A DNA stretch of 64,000 bases from Oscillospiraceae bacterium (lineage in GTDB: Bacteria; Bacillota; Clostridia; Oscillospirales; Oscillospiraceae): assembly GCA_017458085.1 (NCBI GenBank), contig JAFTGE010000081.1:32216-96215 (forward strand), written 5' to 3'. The notes under the pieces were generated by a model. It ran no database searches. It was not told where the DNA came from and saw nothing but the letters and a program-made list of their open reading frames with translations. Numbering within the stretch: the first letter of the stretch is position 1; every line of letters starts with the position of its first letter. Below, in pieces: positions 53,093 through 61,100 of this stretch. Made by a program: the position numbers and the translations under genes.

Positions 53093-53972
53093 GGGCCAGA
53101 TACTCCTCCACCTCGCGTTTCAGGCCGATCTCAAAGGGCTCCGGCTCATAGCCGAAATCGCGGTATGCCGCCTCGTGACTGAAGCTGCGATCCTCCCCGA
53201 GGCGCAGCACCTTCTCCACCAGATCCTTTTTCCCGCCGGTCACGGCCTTGAGGACCTTCGCCCCGGCCACGCCCACGCCCATGGGCACGCTGACAAAGCG
53301 GGTGCGCTTGCCGAGGTACTGCCCGATGAGCGCGCAAAGCTCCCGGACGGAGACGGGCCGTTCGCCGGAGCAGATGTAGCACAGCTCGGGAAGCTTCTCA
53401 CGCATGGCGGCCTTATAGTAGGCCTGCCCGAGGTCGCGGGCGTTGACCGGCTGCACCGGGGCGCGCCCGCCGTCGATCTGCGGCATGACGGGGAAGCGGT
53501 CGACCATGCGGATGAACTTGGAGATGTTGTGGTCGCGCAGGTCGCCGAAGATCATGGTGGGGCGCAGAATGGTGACGTTCATGCCGCGGTCGAGAAACTG
53601 CTGCATGTCCGCCTCAATGTCCTTATAGACCTGGGAGGCCATCTTGTGCTTGGAGTAGACGCCGCTGGTGTGCACCAGCACCACGTGCTTCACCCCACCG
53701 GCGCGCTCGATCTGGCGCAGGAGAGCGGGCGTCTCCCAGATGCCGGAGATGTGCAGCACCGTGTCCGCGCCCTGTACCAGCCGGTAGAGATCCTCCGGCT
53801 CCTTCGTGCTGCCGACGATTTTTTCCACGCGCAGACCCGAGGTGTCCAGCGCCGCGGTGTCGGAGCTGGCGCGCACCAGGCAGCGCAGCGTCCCGTCAAA
53901 GCGGTTGTCGATCAGCTGTTGCAGCAGAAAGCCGCCGGAGTGCCCGGTGATGCCGGTAACGGCCAGGATCAT
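53079..53972 (-). CDS. NAD-dependent epimerase/dehydratase (extended SDR)
   Basis: 297 residues. N-terminal Rossmann motif AVTGITGHSGGFLLQQLI with GxxGxxG, GADTVLHISGIWETPALLRQ, VLVHTSGVYSKHKMASQ with the YxxxK-like catalytic pair (Y-S-K-H-K), TILRPTMIFG. Extended SDRs in this position usually modify a nucleotide sugar. The exact reaction (epimerisation, dehydration or reduction) is not readable. It starts inside the stop of the PglC-type gene. Confidence 0.88.
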   Translation of the reverse strand: MILAVTGITGHSGGFLLQQLIDNRFDGTLRCLVRASSDTAALDTSGLRVEKIVGSTKEPEDLYRLVQGADTVLHISGIWETPALLRQIERAGGVKHVVLVHTSGVYSKHKMASQVYKDIEADMQQFLDRGMNVTILRPTMIFGDLRDHNISKFIRMVDRFPVMPQIDGGRAPVQPVNARDLGQAYYKAAMREKLPELCYICSGERPVSVRELCALIGQYLGKRTRFVSVPMGVGVAGAKVLKAVTGGKKDLVEKVLRLGEDRSFSHEAAYRDFGYEPEPFEIGLKREVEEYLAHGRT

Positions 53973-54580
53973 TTCGCCGCCTCCTTCATCGCGCCGGTGC
54001 CGCCCTCCACCACGCCGCGGTGACGCAGGACGTTGACAATGGTCATCAGGAAAATCTTCGCGTCCAGCCCGAAGCTGAGCTTCTCGGCGTACTCGCCGTC
54101 GTAGCGGGCCTTGACGTCGATCTCCAGCTCGTCGCGCCCGTTGACCTGGGCCCAGCCGGTGAGGCCGGGGGTCACGTCGTTGGCGCCGTACTTGTCGCGC
54201 TCGGCGATGAGATCATACTGGTTCCAGAGCGCCGGGCGGGGGCCGACTACGCTCATTTTGCCCGTCAGGATCTGCAGGATCTGCGGCAGCTCGTCCAAAC
54301 TGGTTTTGCGCAGGAAGCGGCCCACGCGGGTGATCCACCGGTCGGGATCGGCCAGCAGATGGGTGGGCATGTCGTGGGGTGTGTCCACGCGCATGGTGCG
54401 GAACTTGAGAATGTTGAAATAGCTCTTGTGAATGCCCACGCGCTTTTGCTTGAAGAACACGGGGCCGTGATCCTCGGCCTTGATGGCGGCGGTGATCACC
54501 AGAAACAGGGGGGACAGCACCAGCGTGCCGACCGCCGAGAGCAGGATGTCCAAAGCACGCTTGACGAATCTGCGATACAT
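53969..54580 (-). CDS. Initiating sugar-phosphate transferase (PglC/WcaJ C-terminal type)
   Basis: 203 residues from ATG 54580; the longer frame reaches beyond the promoter. One N-terminal membrane hairpin (ALDILLSAVGTLVLSPLFLV), then FFKQKRVGIHKSYFNILKFR, RFLRKTSLDELPQILQILTG, MSVVGPRPA and PGLTGWAQVNGRDELE. These are the small monotopic phosphoglycosyl transferases that start repeat units on undecaprenyl phosphate. First gene of the 13-gene operon. This is a second initiating enzyme besides the larger one at 733-2178, pointing to two separate surface glycans. Confidence 0.95.
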   Translation of the reverse strand: MYRRFVKRALDILLSAVGTLVLSPLFLVITAAIKAEDHGPVFFKQKRVGIHKSYFNILKFRTMRVDTPHDMPTHLLADPDRWITRVGRFLRKTSLDELPQILQILTGKMSVVGPRPALWNQYDLIAERDKYGANDVTPGLTGWAQVNGRDELEIDVKARYDGEYAEKLSFGLDAKIFLMTIVNVLRHRGVVEGGTGAMKEAAK

Positions 54581-54619
54581 GGCAGGCTTCCTTCCTATGT
54601 GACGATAATAAATCAATTT

Positions 54620-54648
54620 ATCATAGCATAATTGCGGCCTGTTTACAA
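54620..54648 (-). promoter_or_regulatory. Sigma-A promoter of the exopolysaccharide operon
   Basis: On the minus strand: TTGTAA (54643-54648), 17-nt spacer, TATGAT (54620-54625), about 40 bp before the first gene. Confidence 0.75.
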
Positions 54649-54663
54649 GAAAAAACGCGAAAT

Positions 54664-54686
54664 CGGGGCCGCTATTGGCGGCCCCG
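54664..54686 (-). terminator. Terminator after the TraX-like gene
   Basis: CGGGGCCGC/GCGGCCCCG perfect 9-bp stem, followed on the minus strand by ATTTCGCGTTTTTTC. It separates the TraX-like gene from the downstream exopolysaccharide promoter. Confidence 0.7.
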
Positions 54687-54698
54687 TTCAATGTGCGC

Positions 54699-55562
54699 TC
54701 AGCTCAGCTGTGTCAGAATGCCGAGAATCAGAAGATGGAGGGGGTAGATCCAGTAGAAGATCCGCTTCATGGGCTTTCCGAGCTTGCCGTTATACAGCAG
54801 CACCGGCACCATGCCCAGCGCCGCGCACACAATGTAAGAAAGCCGCATGCCCGGCAGAATGTACTCCGCCGCGACCCACAGGCCGATCATCAGCGCCTGG
54901 GTCCAGCGTCTTTCGCGGCACAGGTACAGCGCCACGATCAGCGCGATCCCGAGGCAGCGGTAATCGGCGTAATCGCGCACCAGCAGCAATGCCGCCGCCA
55001 GCGCCAGCGCCTGGGGGATCAGCCGCTTGAAATCGCGCGCGGGCCTGAGCGCGTGATCCAGGACGGCCACCGCCGCAAGGCCCAGCGCGAGGGTGTAGAA
55101 CACGTTCATCTCCTCGCTGAGCAGCTTGACCCCGTCAAAGCGCAGCGTGACGATCCCGAGCCCCAGGGCCAGCACCGGCCATAGAACGCTCCCATCCCGC
55201 CGCACGCCCAGAAGCCAGCCTGCCGCAACAACGGCCAGCAGCGCCAGGCACAGCCATGGCGCATACAGCGTCGTGACAGACAGGCCAAGGCCGGGAATGT
55301 AGGGATTGGCGTCAAAGGTCAGCACGAAGGGAACCTGGGAAATCGCCGCGAAGGTGACCAGCCGGGTCAGGTATCCCTTGACGTCATGGGTCTTCTCATA
55401 GCCGTTGACGATCAGAAAGCAGTAGACCGGGAAGGCGATGCGGCCGATGGAGCGCATGACGTAATAGACGCCGCGCGGGATATACAGGGGGGAGAGAAAG
55501 TAGCCGAGGTGGTCGGTGATCATGGACAGCACCGCGATCAGCTTCATGACAAAAACGCTCAT
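54699..55562 (-). CDS. TraX family membrane protein
   Basis: 287 residues, about nine membrane segments. MKLIAVLSMITDHLGYF is the TraX signature with the H in the first segment, followed by RSIGRIAFPVYCFLIVNGYE. TraX was first described in pilin N-acetylation; Firmicutes homologues are chromosomal and may acylate surface molecules. It follows the tandem flavodoxin gene by 12 bp, so the two are co-transcribed. Confidence 0.9.
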   Translation of the reverse strand: MSVFVMKLIAVLSMITDHLGYFLSPLYIPRGVYYVMRSIGRIAFPVYCFLIVNGYEKTHDVKGYLTRLVTFAAISQVPFVLTFDANPYIPGLGLSVTTLYAPWLCLALLAVVAAGWLLGVRRDGSVLWPVLALGLGIVTLRFDGVKLLSEEMNVFYTLALGLAAVAVLDHALRPARDFKRLIPQALALAAALLLVRDYADYRCLGIALIVALYLCRERRWTQALMIGLWVAAEYILPGMRLSYIVCAALGMVPVLLYNGKLGKPMKRIFYWIYPLHLLILGILTQLS

Positions 55563-55574
55563 ATGTCCGGCGCC

Positions 55575-56903
55575 TCACATCTCATCCAGAACTTTTTTGT
55601 AAGGGGCGAGCATCCCCTCGTTCATCCGCCCGCCGACCAGCCGCCGCAGGCGTTTGGAGCGCATCACGGCGCCGAGCAGACCCATGCCCAGCATCCGCGG
55701 CCAGCGCCGCTGGGGGAAGTCGTACAGCCCGTGCTTGCGATAGAAACGGTGATCTTCACGCATCATGCCGCGCATGACCCAAATGAGGTCGCGGAAGATC
55801 TTCATACCGCCCACGCCGTAGAAGCTGCGCGGCGGATTATACTTGTGCTCCAGCGCCCAGGCAAGCCGGGCTGTCACGTCCCGAATGCTCTCGGCGTCGC
55901 TGGCCACGCCTGCCAGAAAGCTGTGCCCCACGTCGGCACGGGCGCGCAGCACGGTCATGAGGTTTTCCTCCTGCGCGCAGTCGCCCAGGCAGATGTAGGC
56001 AAAGGGCTTGCCCTCGGCGGTGGTGCGGTGGCCGTTGCAGAACTGCCGGTCGTCGAACATCTTAAAGCGCGCGCCCATGCTGTGGTCGCGCAGGGTAAAG
56101 GCATAGACGATGGCGTCGGCGGACTGGATCGAATCGCGCAGCAGCGTTTCAAAGCCGTCCTTGTACACGCAGCTGCCGCTCATCGCGCAGTTGAGACAGC
56201 CGAGGCAGCCGCCCTTGAAGGCAAAGTCCGCGAGGTTGACAAAGCGGGTCTTATAGGGATAGGCCGCGCCAAAATCCTTGATCAGCGCGCGCAGACTTTC
56301 GTCTCCCTCACGCAGGTCGCCGACGATGACCGTGTCGAAGCCCTCCTGCTTCTTGCAGGGCTCGAGAGAGCACTCATAGACCGGCGGCTCGACGGCGGCT
56401 CGCGCGGGGATGTCCTTGTCCCAAATGCCGTTTTCCGCGCAGAACACCGCGTATTCCAAAAAATCCTCCAGCTCACGCCGCCCATGCTCCCCAAGCAGAT
56501 CCTCCATCCCGGCCGAGAGCCCTTTGATCGGGCGCATGCCCATGTCGCGGAAGTTTTCGTCCAGAAAGCGGTGGGCTGTCATGTCGTAAAAATGCATGGA
56601 GGTGGACAGCTGCGTCACAAACTGGTTCTTGACCGCAAGCTTATGCTCCTTCATCAGCTCCACAAAGCGATGCAGCTGAGAGGGGACCAGAAAGGTATAC
56701 ACCGGATAGGCGAAGATGACCAGCTCCGCCCGGGCAAAGGCCGCGGCAGCGGGAGCCATATCGCGCTCAAAGGCGGCGATGCCCGCGCCCACGTTCAGAT
56801 ATTCAAAGCTGTGGCGGGGAAAGCGCTTTTCCAGGTACAGGCAGCTCTGCAGCGTCACGCTGAAGCGGCCCCGCGGAGAGCCGTTGACAATTAAGATTTT
56901 CAT
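55575..56903 (-). CDS. Tandem flavodoxin-fold NAD(P)H-dependent oxidoreductase
   Basis: 442 residues in two halves. The first half (1-175) opens ILIVNGSPRGRFSVTLQSCL with the FMN phosphate loop and FAYPVYTFLVPSQLHRFVEL. The second (from about 190) opens with a degenerate FDTVIVGDLREGDESLRALI and carries a GGCLGCLNCAMSGSCVYKDG cysteine cluster and ADAIVYAFTLRDHSMGARFK, as in iron-sulphur flavoproteins. Two such domains in one chain are unusual. The Cys region could hold an iron-sulphur cluster. The 3' end of the leader contains GCGAGGCTAC as in the four-hairpin repeat. Confidence 0.82.
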   Translation of the reverse strand: MKILIVNGSPRGRFSVTLQSCLYLEKRFPRHSFEYLNVGAGIAAFERDMAPAAAAFARAELVIFAYPVYTFLVPSQLHRFVELMKEHKLAVKNQFVTQLSTSMHFYDMTAHRFLDENFRDMGMRPIKGLSAGMEDLLGEHGRRELEDFLEYAVFCAENGIWDKDIPARAAVEPPVYECSLEPCKKQEGFDTVIVGDLREGDESLRALIKDFGAAYPYKTRFVNLADFAFKGGCLGCLNCAMSGSCVYKDGFETLLRDSIQSADAIVYAFTLRDHSMGARFKMFDDRQFCNGHRTTAEGKPFAYICLGDCAQEENLMTVLRARADVGHSFLAGVASDAESIRDVTARLAWALEHKYNPPRSFYGVGGMKIFRDLIWVMRGMMREDHRFYRKHGLYDFPQRRWPRMLGMGLLGAVMRSKRLRRLVGGRMNEGMLAPYKKVLDEM

Positions 56904-57004
56904 ATCCCGTAGCCTCGCAGAGAACTTTACATAATATTGTTTCTATAATACATGATCTTTCGGCAAAAATCTACAGGCAAATTCTGAAATTATCGGAATT
57001 TAAG

Positions 57005-57110
57005 AAAAAAAGAGAGCGAACCGGAAATCGGTCCGCCCGTAACAGGGTTTGGGATAAAGATATGAGCCGCGGCCTTTCCCTTTGAAAGGCCCATTGGATA
57101 AGCTGTGAGC
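57005..57110 (-). ncRNA. Candidate ~100-nt small RNA
   Basis: On the minus strand a promoter (TTTACA-17-TATGCT, 57113-57141) is followed after about 100 nt by a terminator: GCGAACCGG/CGGTCCGC-type stem (57016-57036) and a run of seven T. A perfect GGCCTTTC/GAAAGGCC hairpin sits inside. No known RNA family was recognised; a leader for the downstream flavodoxin gene is the alternative. Confidence 0.45.
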
Positions 57111-57112
57111 AA

Positions 57113-57141
57113 AGCATAGCACGCCGGGACAAACTTGTAAA
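57113..57141 (-). promoter_or_regulatory. Promoter of the candidate small RNA
   Basis: On the minus strand: TTTACA (57136-57141), 17-nt spacer, TATGCT (57113-57118). Confidence 0.55.
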
Positions 57142-57267
57142 GAGCGAGCGCGGTCGCAGCGGCACTAGTTTTGTCGAAGGGCAAAAAAATTTTAAAACCT
57201 GCGGGTATATTCCCGCCGCGTCCGGGCACAATAGCAGGGAATCAATTTGTGAGAGGAGCTTGTCTGT

Positions 57268-57480
57268 ATGCTTATGGATCGCATCGCGTTGGTGCTGACC
57301 ATCATCGGCGGCATCAACTGGGGCAGCATCGGCCTGTTTCGTTTTGACCTGGTGGCCTGGCTGTTTGGCGGCCAGACGGCCACGGCCAGCCGTGTCATCT
57401 ACACGCTGGTGGGGTTGTCGGCGCTGTGGTGCATCTCGCTGCTGTTCCGCAGCGACGCCATCACCGACGAGGAAATGTAA
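57268..57480 (+). CDS. DUF378 (YuzA-like) small membrane protein
   Basis: 70 residues with two membrane segments: IALVLTIIGGINWGSIGLF and VIYTLVGLSALWCISLLF. The GGINWGxxGLFxFDLVA pattern is the DUF378 signature. Function unknown in all members. A GAGGAG site lies 9 nt upstream. The stop is followed after 4 nt by copy 3 of the four-hairpin repeat. Confidence 0.93.
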   Translation: MLMDRIALVLTIIGGINWGSIGLFRFDLVAWLFGGQTATASRVIYTLVGLSALWCISLLFRSDAITDEEM

Positions 57481-57484
57481 CTTT

Positions 57485-57634
57485 TCGGCAAAGCGCAAGC
57501 GCTTTGCCGAGCCTTGCAGCCTGCTGCAGCGCACGCGTTTCACGCGCACGTTTGCAGGCTGGGAAGTGTTTTTTGCGAGGCGCATGTCCCCGCAAAAAAC
57601 GGATTTAAATGATTCTTCGCAAACGCGAAAAATC
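57485..57634 (+). repeat. Four-hairpin 3'-UTR element, copy 3
   Basis: Hairpin A TCGGCAAAGCGC/GCGCTTTGCCGA (57485-57510), hairpin B CAGCCTGC/GCAGGCTG (about 57517-57561), hairpin C GTTTTTTGCG/CGCAAAAAAC with loop CGCATGT (57568-57600), hairpin D GATTCTTCGC/GCGAAAAATC (57611-57634). Same orientation relative to the DUF378 gene as copies 1 and 2 have to theirs. Confidence 0.75.
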
Positions 57635-57642
57635 AGAAACAC

Positions 57643-57672
57643 AACGACAGAGGAGCACGCTCCTCTGTCGTT
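57643..57672 (-). terminator. Terminator after the DUF1294 gene
   Basis: 14-bp perfect stem (57643-57656 with 57659-57672) directly after the minus-strand stop at 57675; the T-rich tail lies in the repeat. Confidence 0.75.
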
Positions 57673-57674
57673 GA

Positions 57675-57971
57675 CTATACATAGACAAGCCGCAGATAGA
57701 TATACCACGCCGCGAGTCCTGCCAGCTGCAAGACTGTCAGCGTCCAAAAGCCGACCACAAAGTACCAGTGCTTGGTCTTGTGCCGGAAGCGGTACATGCC
57801 CCGGAGTCCGCCGGGCGCGCCGCCGAGCAGGGCAAGCGCGAACAGCCGCGTCTCCGGCACCCGGCGGCGTCCGTCGATGGCGCGGCGCTTGTCGCTGCCC
57901 ATGGTAAAAAACAGTGCCAGGCTCATCACCGCCATCCATAGCGGCGGCAGCCAGAAAACCACCCTGTCCAT
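57675..57971 (-). CDS. DUF1294 family membrane protein
   Basis: 98 residues from ATG 57971 (GGAG 7 nt upstream). Membrane segments at both ends, with the central conserved DKRRAIDGRRRVPETRLFAL and LLGGAPGGLRGMYRFRHKTK that define DUF1294. Function unknown. It begins 4 bp after the metallophosphatase stop and so belongs to the same transcript. Confidence 0.92.
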   Translation of the reverse strand: MDRVVFWLPPLWMAVMSLALFFTMGSDKRRAIDGRRRVPETRLFALALLGGAPGGLRGMYRFRHKTKHWYFVVGFWTLTVLQLAGLAAWYIYLRLVYV

Positions 57972-57975
57972 CGGC

Positions 57976-59076
57976 TTACTCCAATTCTCCAAAGTACCAG
58001 CCGGATACGCCCTCGTGCTTGACGAAATACCCGCGCGAGGTCTCCTCCACCACGCTGACCGCGTCGCCGGCCTTGAGCGGGAGCACATAGTCCGTGCAGT
58101 CGTTGCAGTCGGTAAATTCGCCCGGCTCGAACAGGTACTTGGTCAGAATGTCCATCTCATAGCCCGTGCGCACGTGGCGGCAGCGGGAGAATTCCTCCCC
58201 GCGCCGGAGCACCTGCACCCGGCTGTCGCCCCAGCGGATGTAGTAAGAGCGCGTCGAGGCGGCCTGATCGCTTTTGACATGCCGCACAGGGAAGGGGTCG
58301 TAGGCGGCAAAGGAGATGTCGTCGCTGTCGATGCTCGGCAGGATCAGGCAGTTGAGCTGCCCGTCGTCCTTGAGCACACAGGCCCCGTCGATGCTGATAA
58401 TGTGACGCTCGCGGTCGATGATGGGGTTGGCGCAGACGATGCTTTCCCCGTAGAGCATCACGGGGTAGTGGCCGACAACCACCCACTTGTCAAAGGAATA
58501 GCCCAGGTTATAAAAGGCGTCGCAGCGCAACAGCTCCCCCACGGTGTGCGCTTCCAGCGGCTTGTCGGGGTAGACCGCGGCGTGGGCGAAGATGAATTTC
58601 TCCGTCTCCACCGCCTGGGGCAGGGAGGCGAGGAAGGCAAACTCATCGGGAAAGTGTTCACCGAGCGCGCGGCGAAAGCCCCGCACGTCTGTGAGGTTCG
58701 CCGGATCGTAACCCAGCTCCAGCGCCATATCCCACAGCAGCCCGCTTTTCCGCCAGCGCATATAGTGGGGCATCCGGTCGAGCCAGGGGCCGCTGTCGGT
58801 GAAGATAGCGGCCCAATCGTCGCAGTTGCCCATGACGGTGATGACATTGCCGCGCCGGTGCATGGCCATGATCTCGCGCAGTATGGCCAGGCTCTCCCGG
58901 CCCTTTTCCAGAAAGTCGCCGTCAATGATCAGCAGATCGTCGTCACAAAAGCCGACCTTATCCAGCAGCCCGTGAAAATAGGGGCGGTTTGCATGGATGT
59001 CGGAGGTGACCAGCACGCGCCTGCCCGGTTCGATGGCGGGGCGCAGAATGTGCGCTTGGCGGTCATACATCCCCAT
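57976..59076 (-). CDS. Metallophosphoesterase with C-terminal SH3-like domain
   Basis: 366 residues. Calcineurin-type phosphoesterase motifs: VTSDIHANRPYF, IIDGDFLEKGRESL, TVMGNCDDW, later FAHAAVYP and VVVGHYPVMLYG, giving the full metal-ligand set. The fold resembles PPP-type protein phosphatases. The last ~55 residues (LPLKAGDAVSVVEETSRGYF, then VSGWYFGELE) look like an SH3b-type domain. A regulatory protein phosphatase role is inferred. It overlaps the upstream gene by 14 bp. Confidence 0.85.
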   Translation of the reverse strand: MGMYDRQAHILRPAIEPGRRVLVTSDIHANRPYFHGLLDKVGFCDDDLLIIDGDFLEKGRESLAILREIMAMHRRGNVITVMGNCDDWAAIFTDSGPWLDRMPHYMRWRKSGLLWDMALELGYDPANLTDVRGFRRALGEHFPDEFAFLASLPQAVETEKFIFAHAAVYPDKPLEAHTVGELLRCDAFYNLGYSFDKWVVVGHYPVMLYGESIVCANPIIDRERHIISIDGACVLKDDGQLNCLILPSIDSDDISFAAYDPFPVRHVKSDQAASTRSYYIRWGDSRVQVLRRGEEFSRCRHVRTGYEMDILTKYLFEPGEFTDCNDCTDYVLPLKAGDAVSVVEETSRGYFVKHEGVSGWYFGELE

Positions 59077-60196
59077 GGCCCGGCCTCCGCAGCTTCTTTT
59101 CCATCAGCAGCAGCCGGCCCTGGGAACCCGGCGCGGTGCTGAGGTCTTCAAACTCCCATTTGCGATAGAAGGCCAGCCCCGCCGTGTTATCCTCGGATAC
59201 ATGCAGCCGCAGCGCCGTGCGTCCGAGCTGCTTGTAATGAGCCACCGCCCGGCCCAGCAGCTGTACCCCCAGACCGCGGCCGCGGTATTCGGGCCGCAGG
59301 TACAGCAGCGTCACCCAGCCGTAGTTTAAGTGAGCGCCCCGCCGCGTGTCCAGGTCGACCAGCCCCGCGAGCGTTTCGCCCTCGTACAGCAGCATAACGG
59401 ACTCGGGGTCGGCCCGGTAATGGTCCAGCGCCGCGCGGTAGTAGATCTCCCCATCAAAGCCAGCGAGACTCCCGTGCGCGGCCCGCCATGCGTCGGCATA
59501 ACAGTCGATGTAGGTCTCCCGGCACCGGGCCGGGTCGACACAGACATGGCGCAGGGAGGTCATGTCCCGCCCACGCGGGCTCTCTGCCTGCCCCAGGTGA
59601 GAGCTGTCATTGAGATAGTCGACGGTGAAAACGCCGTTGTCATAGAAAATATGGGAAACGGCGGTGTTGCCGCAGATGGGTACGGCTTCGGTATCATTGA
59701 GCGAGACGCCCAAAAGCTTTGCCAGCAGGCAGCGGATGGTGACGCCGTGGCTGGTGATGACGACGGTGCGGCCGGGGTTGGAGGCCGCGATCTCGGCCAG
59801 CGACTCCATGGCCCGCGCCTGTACCTGATGGTACGTCTCCGCGCCTTCCATGGAAAAATGCTCCGGGTCGTGCATAAATGTCTCGATCAGCTCCGGGTCA
59901 TCGTGGAGCACGTTGGCAAAGGGCACGGTCTCCCAGGGGCCGACGTTGATCTCGCGCAGGCGCGCGTCGGTCTGAATGGGCAGGTCGTGGAAGCGGGTGA
60001 CGGCGGTGGCGGTGAACCGGGCGCGGTAGAGATCGCTGGAGTACACGGCGTCGACCGGGATATCCCGAAAGTGCAGGCTCAGCGCGTCCCGCTGAAGCCT
60101 GCCCAGCGGCGTGACGTCGCCGTCCCAGTGCCCCTGCATATGACGGTAGAGGTTGCCCTCGGCCTGGACATGTCGGATTACATAAATTTCTGTCAT
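59063..60196 (-). CDS. Histidine phosphatase-GNAT acetyltransferase fusion
   Basis: 377 residues from ATG 60196 with AGGAGG 7 nt upstream. Residues 1-205 are a phosphoglycerate-mutase-like phosphatase: IYVIRHVQAEGN (an RHVQ variant of RHG), VYSSDLYRARFTA, LREINVGPWE and VVITSHGVTIRCLL. Residues ~225-370 are a GNAT domain: VTLLYLRPEYRGRGLGVQLL (acetyl-CoA loop) and LHVSEDNTAGLAFYRKWEF. Fusion of the two is seen in some Clostridia; the joint substrate is unknown. Last bases overlap the metallophosphatase start. Confidence 0.9.
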   Translation of the reverse strand: MTEIYVIRHVQAEGNLYRHMQGHWDGDVTPLGRLQRDALSLHFRDIPVDAVYSSDLYRARFTATAVTRFHDLPIQTDARLREINVGPWETVPFANVLHDDPELIETFMHDPEHFSMEGAETYHQVQARAMESLAEIAASNPGRTVVITSHGVTIRCLLAKLLGVSLNDTEAVPICGNTAVSHIFYDNGVFTVDYLNDSSHLGQAESPRGRDMTSLRHVCVDPARCRETYIDCYADAWRAAHGSLAGFDGEIYYRAALDHYRADPESVMLLYEGETLAGLVDLDTRRGAHLNYGWVTLLYLRPEYRGRGLGVQLLGRAVAHYKQLGRTALRLHVSEDNTAGLAFYRKWEFEDLSTAPGSQGRLLLMEKKLRRPGHGDV

Positions 60197-60320
60197 AACT
60201 GCGCCTCCTGATGCTTGACCGCCGCCGACGGATAAAGTATAATACCAAAGTCGGGAAACATTATACATGGATTTTTCCCGATGCACAAGAGTTGGCCGAG
60301 AAACAGGGTGAGAGAGAAAC

Positions 60321-60935
60321 ATGGTCAGAGCGGCGGCGTTGGTGTCCGGGGACGGGGCAAAGCTCCAGGCAATTCTGGACTCCATGTATTTTAAGGAAAT
60401 ACCGGACTTTGAGCTGGTTGCGGTCATATCGTCGGGGAAAGAGGCGTACGCCATGAAGCGCGCGCTCAACGCGGGGGTTCCGGCCTACGTGGTCGATCCG
60501 GAGCTGTTCCCCAACATGACCAGCCACAGCATGGCGGTGGCCAACAAGCTCAAGGACATGGATATCGAGCTGGTGATCCTCGCGGGCTATGAGCTGCCCC
60601 TGGGCGTCATCCCTTACCAGTTCAAAAACCGCATCATCGGCACCTTCCCGGCGTTGTATCCGGCCTTTGAGGACTATGAGGGGGACATTCAGCGCGCGGT
60701 GCTTGACCGCGGTGTGAAGGTCACCGGCGCCACGGCCTACTTTGCCGATGGGGACGGTCGGGTCGGCAGCATCATTTTGCAGCGCGCCGTGGACGTCAAG
60801 CCTGACGACACGCCCGAGACGCTGGGCCGCCGGGTGCTGGAGGAGGCCGAATGGCGCATCCTCAGCCAGTCTGTCAGCCTTTATTGCAGCGGCAAGCTCT
60901 CCATTCACGGCAGCCGCGTGGTGATTGAAAAATAG
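60321..60935 (+). CDS. PurN-like formyltransferase-fold protein lacking catalytic residues
   Basis: 204 residues with PurN-like order: AALVSGDGAKLQAILDSMYF, VAVISSGKEAYAMKRALNAG, ELVILAGYELPLG, then RIIGTFPALYPAFED, TGATAYFADGDGRVGSIIL and a helical end. In active PurN the loop is N-I-H-P (catalytic Asn106 and His108 in E. coli numbering) and Asp144 lies before G-P-I-I; here these positions read G, F and R. It therefore should not catalyse GAR formylation. It is a single gene with a terminator, outside any purine operon. It may bind a folate or nucleotide for another purpose. Confidence 0.75.
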   Translation: MVRAAALVSGDGAKLQAILDSMYFKEIPDFELVAVISSGKEAYAMKRALNAGVPAYVVDPELFPNMTSHSMAVANKLKDMDIELVILAGYELPLGVIPYQFKNRIIGTFPALYPAFEDYEGDIQRAVLDRGVKVTGATAYFADGDGRVGSIILQRAVDVKPDDTPETLGRRVLEEAEWRILSQSVSLYCSGKLSIHGSRVVIEK

Positions 60936-60948
60936 AAGAAAGACAACA

Positions 60949-60975
60949 AAACGGAGCGGGGTGACCGCTCCGTTT
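60949..60975 (+). terminator. Terminator after the PurN-like gene
   Basis: AAACGGAGCGG (60949-60959) pairs with CCGCTCCGTTT (60965-60975), 5-nt loop, followed by CGTTATG. Confidence 0.85.
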
Positions 60976-61082
60976 CGTTATGATATGAGGACAAAATGAA
61001 AAAGATGAAAACTGTTGCTTGCAAGGATTATGTTACCCGAAACATGTTTCGTAAATAAGTGCAAAGTTGTTTCGTAATTGTA

Positions 61083-61100
61083 AAATCCGGGAGCGGATTT
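61083..61100 (-). terminator. Short terminator after the GNAT gene
   Basis: AAATCCG-GGAG-CGGATTT overlaps the minus-strand stop codon and is followed on that strand by T-rich sequence. A separate perfect palindrome GAAACATGTTTC lies at about 61039-61050. Confidence 0.6.

Larger units (their letters stand above)
56904..57267. other. Intergenic region with a possible small RNA gene
   Basis: 364 bp between divergent genes. It contains the promoter/terminator pair described separately, a perfect 8-bp stem GGCCTTTC/GAAAGGCC (57071-57091), and at 56909-56921 a 13-nt piece (GTAGCCTCGCAGA) matching the end of the four-hairpin repeat. No protein gene was found. Confidence 0.55.

Noticed and set aside
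57061-57200. Known riboswitch class upstream of the tandem flavodoxin gene
   Set aside because: Conserved cores that I know (for example FMN, TPP, c-di-GMP, THF) do not match; it is kept only as an unassigned RNA candidate.
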